DNA from: Piscirickettsiaceae bacterium
GTDB taxonomy: Bacteria > Pseudomonadota > Gammaproteobacteria > Thiomicrospirales > Thiomicrospiraceae
Reading direction: 5' to 3'
Assembly (NCBI GenBank): GCA_021767305.1
Contig: JAASTL010000041.1
Location: forward strand, 1 to 6,859
Length of the DNA stretch: 6,859 nucleotides
Shown: positions 1-6,172 of the stretch, in pieces
Layout: every line of letters starts with the position of its first letter
Position numbering within the stretch: the first letter of the stretch is position 1
Notes under the pieces: generated by a model
The model's input: the letters and a program-made list of their open reading frames with translations, nothing else
Databases searched by the model: none
Told to the model about the DNA's origin: nothing
Program-made: the position numbers and the translations under genes

Positions 1-207
1 CAGCGCTACAAAGGTTTGGGGGAAATGAATCCAGAGCAACTCTGGGAGACCACCATGAATGCAGAGGCGCGTCGACTGTTGCAAGTCACTATCAAGGATG
101 CCATGACCGCAGATCAAATCTTTACCACTTTAATGGGTGATGAAGTTGAACCGCGCCGTGATTTCATTGAATCAAATGCATTACAGGTAGAAAACTTAGA
201 CGTATAA
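1..207 (+). CDS. gyrB: DNA gyrase subunit B, C-terminal end (partial)
   Basis: This is the 3' end of the gene for the ATPase subunit of DNA gyrase, which introduces negative supercoils as a GyrA2B2 tetramer in the cytoplasm. The frame is open from base 1 and gives 68 residues before TAA at 205-207. The sequence begins [19 protein letters not shown], the strongly conserved tail of the TOPRIM/C-terminal region of GyrB. It continues with the GyrB-type ending ([18 protein letters not shown], then a short acidic tail). The MGDxVEPRRxFIE block and the final LDV favour GyrB over its paralogue ParE. The upstream part lies outside the window. In many gammaproteobacteria gyrB follows dnaA-dnaN-recF, so the left edge may be origin-proximal; that placement is inference. 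Confidence 0.96.
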   Translation, partial: QRYKGLGEMNPEQLWETTMNAEARRLLQVTIKDAMTADQIFTTLMGDEVEPRRDFIESNALQVENLDV

Positions 208-337
208 AATCTGAAGTTTTTAAAGCCATTGTCTAAAAAGCTTCATCTAAATATTTTTGAAAAATGCCGTGATTTAGTTTCTAATATGCGGCATTAGTCT
301 AAAGCTATAAAGAATTTATCAAGAAAAAACACACAGT
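208..337. other. AT-rich gyrB 3' flank with two weak hairpins
   Basis: No coding sequence is seen here. Two imperfect inverted repeats are visible. One pairs TGAAG-TTTTT (212-221) with AAAAA-G-CTTCA (235-245, one bulged G). The other pairs ATGCCG (264-269) with CGGCAT (289-294). Neither is followed immediately by a proper T run, although TTTTT occurs at 254-258, about 9 bases after the first hairpin. They may help end or process the gyrB transcript, but neither is a convincing intrinsic terminator. Confidence 0.3.
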
Positions 338-343
338 TATAAT
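316..343 (+). promoter_or_regulatory. Candidate sigma70 promoter at the base of the palindromic element
   Basis: A perfect TATAAT lies at 338-343. A four-of-six -35 match, TTATCA, lies at 316-321 with a 16-base spacer. Transcription would begin at about 349-351, inside the AGTCGACT that opens the long inverted repeat at 345-608. A transcript from here would carry the whole folded element at its 5' end, and would reach prkB with a leader of about 293 bases if it is not terminated. The -10 is strong, but the -35 is only moderate and the assignment is by eye. Confidence 0.5.
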
Positions 344-375
344 TAGTCGACTCTAAATAACGCGTTTAAATTTAT

Positions 376-475
376 GTGGGACGTTTAAGTAGGTAGGCTC
401 TAGACGTGGATTGCAGATAATGGTTATTCCATTATCAAGATTCACAACAACGAGAATGCCTGCTTAAACGCCCAC
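376..475 (+). repeat. First internal rod-like hairpin
   Basis: Bases 376-395 pair with 457-475 over 19 base pairs. There are two G-U pairs (390/462 and 394/458) and a single bulged A at 381. Further in, CTC 398-400 can pair with GAG 452-454, and GTGGA 406-410 with TTCAC 441-445. An 8-bp stem (416-423 with 429-436) capped by a 5-base loop closes the rod. The outer part is far too long and precise to be chance. The G-U pairs are mildly in favour of selection at RNA level. The segment just 3' of it, CCCGAAGGG at 475-483, can form a small competing hairpin. Confidence 0.7.
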
Positions 476-488
476 CCGAAGGGGCTGC

Positions 489-572
489 GCCAGTTTTCAC
501 TCCACAGCGTTAGAATGTCTTATGTTATCTAGATAGCATTGCAACATTCTGCCTTGTTGAGTAAAAACTGGC
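489..572 (+). repeat. Second internal rod-like hairpin
   Basis: Bases 489-501 pair with 560-572, with one C-A mismatch at 498/563. Bases 512-518 pair with 544-550. The tip is a 7-bp stem (522-528 with 533-539, one G-U) closed by a CTAG loop. ACAG 504-507 can pair with the TTGT at 554-557 through a terminal G-U. The right arm runs almost directly into the right half of the outer inverted repeat, so the stems stack compactly as in a three-way junction. Confidence 0.65.
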
Positions 573-585
573 TTTGCCATAAATT
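557..585 (+). promoter_or_regulatory. Weak alternative prkB promoter inside the element
   Basis: TTGAGT (557-562) and TAAATT (580-585) are separated by 17 bases, and each matches four of six consensus positions. Transcription would begin at about 592, giving a leader of about 50 bases for prkB. It sits in the right arm of the palindromic element. If it is real, the element would supply the prkB promoter instead of a leader RNA. The match is weak. Confidence 0.2.
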
Positions 586-630
586 AAACGAGTTATTCAG
601 AGTCGACTATGTAGCTTAACTGTGAAATAT

Positions 631-636
631 AGGAGA
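631..636 (+). promoter_or_regulatory. prkB ribosome binding site
   Basis: AGGAGA lies six bases before ATG 643. It fixes the start at 643: the in-frame GTG at 622 is upstream of this site, has no Shine-Dalgarno sequence of its own, and would translate the site itself. Confidence 0.85.
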
Positions 637-642
637 CATTCT

Positions 643-1584
643 ATGTCAGTAGAACATCCAATTGTTACCGTTACTGGTTCTTCAGGTGCAGGTACTTCAT
701 TCGTAAAACGTGCAGTAGAAAAAATCTTTGATCGTGAAAACCTAAATGTTGCGATCATTGAAGGTGACAGCTACCACAAGTACCCTCGTGTAGAGATGAA
801 AGAAAAAGTGGCTGAGTCAAAAGCAAACGGTGGTCCGGTGCTAACTCACTTCTCTGAAAAAGCAAACCTTTTCAACGAACTTGAAGCACTATTCAAAGAG
901 TACAAAGAGAGTGCTACTGGTAAACGTCGTTACTACATCCACTCAGACGAAGAAGCCGTTGAACACAATGCGCGTCTAGGTACCGATTTATCTCCAGGTG
1001 AGTTCACACCTTGGGAAGATCTTCCAGAAGGTACGGATGTACTATTCTACGAAGGTCTTCACGGTATGGTTAAACGTAAAGACCACGGTCCAGAAGAAGG
1101 TATGCACGATGTATCTCAGTATGTTGACCTAGGTATCGGTGTAGCACCATCAATCAACATTGAGTGGATGCAAAAAATCTACCGTGATACGTCTGAGCGT
1201 CCATACTCTGTTGACCAAGTACGTGATGTAATCCTAGAACGTATGCCCGACTACATTGAAACCATCGTGCCTCAGTTCCACCGTACACACATTAACTTCC
1301 ACCGTGTACCGTTAATTGATACTTCTGATCCATTCTCAACCATGTCAGAAGATGCACCTATGGGTCCTGCACCTGAAGATTCATTGATCATCTGTCACGT
1401 TCGTCACCAAGATATCAATCTTGAAGCGATTAAAGAACAGATTGATGGCGCTTTCCTACAGAACGAAGAAACATTGGTTTGTAACGGTTCTCACATGGTT
1501 CAAGCAATGGATCTAATGATGACACCAATCATCCAGAACCTTATCGCTAAAAAGCGTGCTGCCTTAGCTGCAATGGGTCAATAA
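643..1584 (+). CDS. prkB: Phosphoribulokinase (class I, bacterial)
   Basis: The product phosphorylates ribulose 5-phosphate with ATP to give ribulose 1,5-bisphosphate, the RuBisCO substrate, in the Calvin-Benson-Bassham cycle (cytoplasm). It has 313 residues from ATG 643, slightly longer than the roughly 290 of the Rhodobacter enzyme. The P-loop GSSGAGTS is at 12-19. The substrate/catalytic region EGDSYHKYPR (40-49) carries D42, H45 and R49 at the same numbers as the Rhodobacter sphaeroides enzyme, and H100 also matches. Walker B-like LFYEGLHG is at 134-141 with E137. NIEWMQKIYRDTSER (172-186) holds the likely counterparts of the later Lys/Arg/Asp active-site residues (K178, R181, D182, R186). 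The class I form lacks the cysteine pair of the plant redox-regulated enzyme. All fifteen arginines use CGT, a sign of high expression. No cbb genes flank it, so it appears to stand alone after a structured 5' region. Confidence 0.96.
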   Translation: MSVEHPIVTVTGSSGAGTSFVKRAVEKIFDRENLNVAIIEGDSYHKYPRVEMKEKVAESKANGGPVLTHFSEKANLFNELEALFKEYKESATGKRRYYIHSDEEAVEHNARLGTDLSPGEFTPWEDLPEGTDVLFYEGLHGMVKRKDHGPEEGMHDVSQYVDLGIGVAPSINIEWMQKIYRDTSERPYSVDQVRDVILERMPDYIETIVPQFHRTHINFHRVPLIDTSDPFSTMSEDAPMGPAPEDSLIICHVRHQDINLEAIKEQIDGAFLQNEETLVCNGSHMVQAMDLMMTPIIQNLIAKKRAALAAMGQ

Positions 1585-1607
1585 TTCAGTTCTGAATCAA
1601 TAACCCA

Positions 1608-1647
1608 CAAAAAACCCGCACTGAGATAACTCATGCGGGTTTTTTTA
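1608..1647. terminator. Bidirectional intrinsic terminator between prkB and the DUF389 gene
   Basis: ACCCGCA (1614-1620) pairs with TGCGGGT (1634-1640). Above a bulged C, TGAG 1622-1625 pairs with CTCA 1630-1633 around a 4-base loop. T1640-1646 follows on the plus strand, and the A run at 1608-1614 gives the T tail on the minus strand. The hairpin can therefore end both convergent genes, whose stops are at 1584 (+) and 1669 (-). Confidence 0.92.
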
Positions 1648-1668
1648 TGCCTTTTTGTGACTCTTAAC

Positions 1669-3537
1669 TTACTGCACCATCGCCTGCACCACTTCTAAAC
1701 GCACTGGCTGACCCAATAACTCCTCTACTTTGTTCTTGATCTCTTTAACACCAGCCTGATCCAAAGGCTCTTTAACCACCAATTTAGCCGATACCTCAAC
1801 CATTTTGCCTTTTCGGATGCGAACATCTCTAATCACCACTTCTTGATACTGCCATGCCTCTAACTGGCGTTTAATTTCTTGCTCTTTCACCATCGCATCA
1901 AACGAGAAATACAACGGAATGGCCACAATAACCACTAAAGGCGTGACCCAAAAAAAGGCTTTTTTGGCGAGTTGAAAGGGGCTAAATCCCATGACTAAGA
2001 AAGTCGCAGCGGCTGCTAATACCATACCGATTAAGTTAGTTATAAAAAGTAAAAAAGCACCGGAAAATACTGCCCAATCCCACCAGCCAATGCCAATCGC
2101 AGAGACGGCTAAAGGTGGCACCAGAGCCACGGCAATCGCCACACCAGCCAAATTTTTCGCCACTTCTGAACGCGCACTAGCATAGGCGCCGGCAATACCT
2201 GAAAAAATCGCCACGCCTAAATCCAGTAGAGTTGGGCTTAGGCGACTCGCTATTTCGCTGTTAATGGCACTAAGCGGGGTTACTAAGGTTGAGATAACAC
2301 CTACCGTCAGCGCAATGAGAATCCCTATCACCAAGGTTTTACTGGTCTCCAATACCAAACTGGCATTTTGACGCAATAACCCCATTGATAAGGAGATAAT
2401 GGGCGCCATCATCGGGGCCAGAATCATGGCTCCGATAATCACCGGTGTTGAGTTGGAAAATAGACCAACCGTTGCCAAAGCGGTCGATAACAACATTAAA
2501 ACAATAAAGTTTTCAGATAAACGGGAGTTCTCTCTTAAATTAACAAACGTTTCTTTAACTTCATCCTGATCAACATGGTAAATCCAAGGCAAATTACGCC
2601 CACAAAGTTCATTGATAACACGACCCTTAGGCAGTTTGGAGGTTTTAACCGACTCTTTTAATTCAGATTCAGGCACCTTTTCTGGCATTTTTGAAGTCAA
2701 TAACTTCAATGCATTGGGTTCCACCCGAATAGTTAAAGATTCAGCCTCATGATTATCGCCATCCAGAGTGTATTCATTAGTCTGACGGCTAGCCACCTCA
2801 ATCGCATCGGTACGGATATAACCAGCATAACTAGGCAAAGAGTAATCACTGCGTTTTTTCGGTAATACCCGAGTTAGAAAATAGTTGAATACTTGGGTCA
2901 TACTGCGCGGCGCAAGAATCACGGCATGCAAGCTCGCCTCGTCTTTTTCGGTCTCGCCAACCACTCTATGAGTAAAATCACTTGCAGCGGGTCTATAAAC
3001 CATCGCTAAGCCCAAAGCTGCGGTTTCTACCTGTACATCTTTAGCGGTTTTGATTTTAAATTGCAGTAACTCGGCTTTTCTGACATTAAAGGCCACTACC
3101 ATCAAGTTGTAAAACTTACTGAAAATGTTGTCATCCGCCTTAGCAGCCGGCTTCATAATATTGGCATCACCTATCATGACCGAACTCAGAACCGGTTTTT
3201 CATTGCAGAGCATTAAATCCGCATCTACCGGCTCAGGGGTATTTTCGATATCCTCCAGCGCGGCTTTGACCTCTTTATCTATCAAAAAGCTACGGTAAAA
3301 GCGCTGCATCCCAGGGTGTGGCAAAAAACCTACTTGCCATTGTGCTTCAGCAGCAAGCGGTAAGAGAGTGTAAAACGCTTCATCAGGCACCCAAGTCATG
3401 ATTTTTTTTTGCTTAACTTGGCTAGCGGAAAAACCCTCATTAAAAGCAATAAATTCACACTGAATGTCCTGCAACAAAGGTTTAATGTCCGCTTCAAATT
3501 CGGCGCTTAGGGTTTCATCAAATATTACGCTATACAC
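1669..3537 (-). CDS. DUF389/TIGR00341-type membrane protein with degenerate lipid-kinase-like N-terminus
   Basis: This 622-residue protein has no known function. The C-terminal half is a DUF389 hydrophobic domain. Its hallmarks are IGAMILAPMMAPI (368-380), FSGIAGAYASARSE (445-458) and AGVAIAVALVPPLA (464-477). About seven membrane segments are visible between 343 and 546, at roughly 343-361, 364-387, 401-420, 436-453, 463-482, 486-514 and 528-546. A soluble tail of about 75 residues follows. The N-terminal 300 residues are soluble. They resemble a diacylglycerol-kinase-type fold without its catalytic motif: WVPDEA (49-54) sits where GGDGT would be, VGFLPHPGMQRF (69-80) where the P-x-GTxND strand would be, and LDGD plus TIRVEPNAL (258-277) resembles the C-terminal beta-sandwich. 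That domain call is inference. The start is GTG at 3535-3537, with CAGGAT upstream. The gene converges on prkB and is probably monocistronic. I found no convincing promoter. Confidence 0.87.
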   Translation of the reverse strand: MYSVIFDETLSAEFEADIKPLLQDIQCEFIAFNEGFSASQVKQKKIMTWVPDEAFYTLLPLAAEAQWQVGFLPHPGMQRFYRSFLIDKEVKAALEDIENTPEPVDADLMLCNEKPVLSSVMIGDANIMKPAAKADDNIFSKFYNLMVVAFNVRKAELLQFKIKTAKDVQVETAALGLAMVYRPAASDFTHRVVGETEKDEASLHAVILAPRSMTQVFNYFLTRVLPKKRSDYSLPSYAGYIRTDAIEVASRQTNEYTLDGDNHEAESLTIRVEPNALKLLTSKMPEKVPESELKESVKTSKLPKGRVINELCGRNLPWIYHVDQDEVKETFVNLRENSRLSENFIVLMLLSTALATVGLFSNSTPVIIGAMILAPMMAPIISLSMGLLRQNASLVLETSKTLVIGILIALTVGVISTLVTPLSAINSEIASRLSPTLLDLGVAIFSGIAGAYASARSEVAKNLAGVAIAVALVPPLAVSAIGIGWWDWAVFSGAFLLFITNLIGMVLAAAATFLVMGFSPFQLAKKAFFWVTPLVVIVAIPLYFSFDAMVKEQEIKRQLEAWQYQEVVIRDVRIRKGKMVEVSAKLVVKEPLDQAGVKEIKNKVEELLGQPVRLEVVQAMVQ

Positions 3538-3543
3538 TAAAAT

Positions 3544-3549
3544 ATCCTG
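3544..3549 (-). promoter_or_regulatory. Ribosome binding site selecting a GTG start
   Basis: On the minus strand CAGGAT precedes GTG (3535-3537), with seven bases between AGGA and the codon. This supports the GTG as the true start of the DUF389 gene. Confidence 0.7.
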
Positions 3550-3691
3550 TTAATGCCTTAAAAAATCTTGGCTTGTTCTTGATAAGAAGAGGGCAAATAT
3601 CGAGTAAATAATGAGACTCAGTTTACCTTAAAGACAGCAATTGATGATAAAAAACCAATACATCTAGCCGATCATATTGAACAAATGCAGA
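3550..3691. other. AT-rich spacer upstream of the DUF389 gene
   Basis: No coding sequence or RNA is seen in this 142-base stretch. It must contain the promoter of the minus-strand DUF389 gene, because the terminator at 3692-3731 isolates that gene from those to the right. I could not pick out a -35/-10 pair with good spacing. Confidence 0.4.
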
Positions 3692-3731
3692 ACAAAAAAT
3701 AACCCGGTTAAGCAAACTCAACCGGGTTATT
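3692..3731 (-). terminator. Intrinsic terminator of the outer-membrane protein gene
   Basis: A perfect 12-bp inverted repeat (AATAACCCGGTT 3698-3709 with AACCGGGTTATT 3720-3731) surrounds a 10-base loop. On the minus strand it is followed by a T-rich tail (complement of the A run at 3694-3699). It lies 45 bases after the stop at 3776 and ends the leftward hemF-hslR-barrel gene block. There is no T run on the plus strand. Confidence 0.9.
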
Positions 3732-3775
3732 CATAGCTCTTGTAGACTTCGTTGTTAGAAATTTTGTTTCAAGCC

Positions 3776-4474
3776 TTAAAATCGGTAAGTTATCCCCGCC
3801 TGTAGCATTGGCAAGAAGTCATAATCAGCAATGTCGTCTTGCAGGTTTTTCTCTTCAGCTCTAATATCGGCGGCAATTTCATCCGATACATCTAAAAACT
3901 GTCCAGGATTATTTGGATCTTCAACCGTACCTGTTCCTTTTAATGAAACATCAGGCGCACCGGTGAAATAGGCACCGACTTCAATCATAAAACCAAGACC
4001 TTCCGCAGGTGAATGACCCCAACCTAAACTTAGAGTTGGTGCATTATCCCAATCTAAATTCCCTTTTAAACTTACATTCTGATTGACCGTATAGTCGGTA
4101 TCACCAATGGTTACCGTTTCACCACTTGCTGCACGTCCATCAGCATCTAAAGCAAAATTGTTGATAGCGTATCCAGCAGAAAGGAAGAAGCCATTATTAA
4201 ACGGGTGGTAATCTAAAGCTAAACGGTGGATTCCACCATCCGCTTCGACATCATAGGTAATGTCCTCAGTTGTATCCGTCTCAGATAGACCCATTCCGCC
4301 AGATAAAGCGCCACGTAGTTGAAGATTATCGGTAATCGGATAGGATAGTTCTAAAGTTGGTCCTGAAAAAGCGCCATAATTAACACCTAAACCCACGTTG
4401 TCCATTGCCGCAGCCATGGAAGAAGAAGTTATTGCTGCGGCAGCAGTTGCCGCAATTAGATATGTTTTTGACAT
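3776..4474 (-). CDS. Small outer-membrane beta-barrel protein of unknown function
   Basis: The 232-residue product has a Sec signal peptide: MSK, a hydrophobic alanine-rich stretch (about 5-16), then SSSMAAA, with probable signal peptidase I cleavage after A23. The mature part has alternating-polarity strands separated by Gly/Asp/Asn-rich turns, and ends in YRF. A terminal aromatic residue is typical of substrates of the BAM insertion machinery. Recognisable blocks are LALDYHPFNNGFFLSAGYAI, a DWDNAPTLSLGWG strand, and an acidic helix-like stretch (RAEEKNLQDDIADYDFLP) just before the last strand. These resemble a widespread proteobacterial porin-like family of unknown function, probably an 8-stranded barrel. 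ATG 4472-4474 is preferred over the in-frame ATG at 4493-4495 because it starts directly at a canonical signal peptide. Neither start has a strong Shine-Dalgarno sequence; AAGTGGG precedes the chosen one. The gene lies 74 bases after hslR. Confidence 0.82.
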   Translation of the reverse strand: MSKTYLIAATAAAAITSSSMAAAMDNVGLGVNYGAFSGPTLELSYPITDNLQLRGALSGGMGLSETDTTEDITYDVEADGGIHRLALDYHPFNNGFFLSAGYAINNFALDADGRAASGETVTIGDTDYTVNQNVSLKGNLDWDNAPTLSLGWGHSPAEGLGFMIEVGAYFTGAPDVSLKGTGTVEDPNNPGQFLDVSDEIAADIRAEEKNLQDDIADYDFLPMLQAGITYRF

Positions 4475-4548
4475 AGTAAAAACCCACTTAATCATAATAT
4501 TAGTATTTAAATGAAATGCGATTATGAACTAAGCAAAACTCACACCAT

Positions 4549-4917
4549 TTAAAATTCTAATTTATCGATTTTTCTTCTGTCTCGTTTGGTCGGGCGACCG
4601 GCGCCCTTTTCTCGATAACCCACCAAAGCCATGTCTGCACTCGGCTTGCGCTGGTTCAAAATTTCATTATCAAGCTGGTAGAGCTGCTGCGCCATTTCCG
4701 CATTGCCTCGTTTGTCGCTGACTTCCAGAACGGTGATTTCCACTTGACGGTGAACTTGGGTGATTTTAAGTTTATCACCCACACTCAAGGTTTTACTGGG
4801 CTTAGGTTTAAAGCCATTAAGCTCAACTTTACCGCCTTTAATCGCATCTAAAGCCACACCGCGGGTCTTGAAGAAACGTGCGGCCCATAGCCATTTATCA
4901 ACTCGAAGTTTATCCAT
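4549..4917 (-). CDS. hslR: Ribosome-associated heat shock protein Hsp15 (S4 domain)
   Basis: The 122-residue product is close to the 133 residues of E. coli Hsp15. That protein binds free 50S subunits carrying a stalled nascent chain with peptidyl-tRNA and helps to recycle them. The S4 RNA-binding domain occupies about residues 1-65: LRVDKWLWAARFFKTR at 4-19, the GGKVELNG turn at 28-35, and VGDKLKI at 46-52. The basic C-terminus contains KGAGRPTKRDRR, typical of Hsp15. ATG 4915-4917 is preceded by GGTGA. The stop of hemF lies 25 bases upstream with no terminator between, so the two genes are probably one operon. Hsp15 is heat-induced in E. coli, but no sigma32-type promoter is evident in the short gap. 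Confidence 0.92.
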   Translation of the reverse strand: MDKLRVDKWLWAARFFKTRGVALDAIKGGKVELNGFKPKPSKTLSVGDKLKITQVHRQVEITVLEVSDKRGNAEMAQQLYQLDNEILNQRKPSADMALVGYREKGAGRPTKRDRRKIDKLEF

Positions 4918-4942
4918 TACTTCACCAATTCAATCAACCAAA

Positions 4943-5905
<963 letters not shown>

Positions 5906-5912
5906 TTAATCC

Positions 5913-6043
5913 TTGTTTGTTGAGTCGATTGCTGCGACTAGATTAAGTGTGCTTATTCTAAGCGTTATCGAATTTATTTGCACAGACCTTGCCGATAAAC
6001 TCTTTACTGTGCTGGACTAAATTCAAAATCGACTCAATAACAA
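5913..6043. repeat. Inverted repeat carrying AGTCGATT upstream of hemF
   Basis: TTGAGTCGATT at 5920-5930 is repeated exactly in reverse complement at 6027-6037. The match extends outward with one gap to about 17 bases (5913-5930 and 6027-6043). Short further pairs lie between, such as GCACAG 5980-5985 with CTGTGC 6007-6012. The right arm, TCGACTCAATAAC (6029-6041), resembles the arms of the element near prkB (TCGACTCTAAATAAC at 347-361). Confidence 0.6.
5955..5984 (-). promoter_or_regulatory. Candidate hemF promoter
   Basis: On the minus strand TAGAAT (complement of 5955-5960) is a five-of-six -10 match. The hexamer about 17-18 bases upstream is only a three-of-six -35. The start would lie about 45 bases before the hemF ATG. 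The -10 sits inside a small dyad, GCTTA-TTC-TAAGC (5951-5963), which could be an operator. Confidence 0.3.
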
Positions 6044-6056
6044 AAAATCTTGAGGT

Positions 6057-6073
6057 GATTAAATGATTTAATC
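6057..6073. promoter_or_regulatory. Perfect 17-base dyad, possible operator
   Basis: GATTAAAT-G-ATTTAATC has 8-bp perfect arms around a single central base. It lies about 155 bases upstream of hemF and about 100 bases upstream of the exporter start, in the size range of a dimeric repressor or activator site. I do not recognise a known consensus; it is not an FNR box (TTGAT-N4-ATCAA). Confidence 0.4.
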
Positions 6074-6160
6074 GCAGAAAGCCAAAAATTTGCGTTATTA
6101 AACGTAGAATAACTTGCTAGAGTTTTACCTAGTCGACTACTTACCTTTTCATGAGTTTCT

Positions 6161-6166
6161 AAAGGA
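6161..6166 (+). promoter_or_regulatory. Ribosome binding site selecting a TTG start
   Basis: AAAGGA lies six bases before TTG 6173. The only upstream ATG nearby (6151) is in another frame and meets a stop after three codons. The exporter frame itself has TGA at 6152-6154. TTG 6173 is therefore the best start. Confidence 0.75.
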
Positions 6167-6172
6167 CAAACA

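Larger units (their letters stand above)
345..608. repeat. 264-bp nested palindromic element (possible structured RNA, prkB leader or MITE)
   Basis: The ends form a long inverted repeat: 345-376 pairs with 578-608, giving 29 Watson-Crick pairs, two mismatches (355/598 and 362/591) and one bulged A (370). The outermost ten bases, AGTCGACTCT and AGAGTCGACT, match exactly. Two further hairpins lie one after the other inside, so the single strand would fold as a Y: a closing stem plus two rods. No open reading frame of note lies within it. A good -10 just outside the left end favours an RNA or leader. The absence of G-U pairs in the outer stem would also fit the terminal repeats of a non-autonomous transposable element. 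No clear target-site duplication is visible outside 345 and 608, although AGTCGACT is itself a palindrome and could hide one. I do not recognise it as a known RNA family; it lacks the signatures I would expect of 6S RNA, tmRNA, RNase P RNA or SRP RNA. Confidence 0.75.

Noticed and set aside
345..608. Palindromic element as 6S RNA, tmRNA or another standard structural RNA
   Set aside because: 6S is a single rod with a large central bubble and about 180 bases. tmRNA would show a tRNA-like end and tag frame. RNase P and SRP signature segments were not seen.
345..608. Palindromic element as an integron attC site
   Set aside because: The ends do not fit the GTTRRRY/RYYYAAC core sites, and no integrase or cassette array is present.
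622..642. GTG start for prkB 21 bases upstream of the ATG
   Set aside because: It has no ribosome binding site and would translate through the AGGAGA that clearly serves ATG 643. Starting at 643 also aligns D42, H45, R49 and H100 with the Rhodobacter enzyme.
1991..2185. Plus-strand open frame inside the DUF389 gene
   Set aside because: It lies opposite the membrane domain of a well-supported gene, has low-complexity composition and no ribosome binding site; it is a shadow.
3575..3595. Sigma54 promoter (TTGGC...) upstream of the DUF389 gene
   Set aside because: The GG-N10-GC spacing is not met, and it lies on the wrong strand for that gene.
4475..4495. Upstream ATG (4493-4495) as the start of the outer-membrane protein
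   Set aside because: It adds seven residues before a canonical signal peptide and has no Shine-Dalgarno sequence. The ATG at 4472-4474 is more natural.
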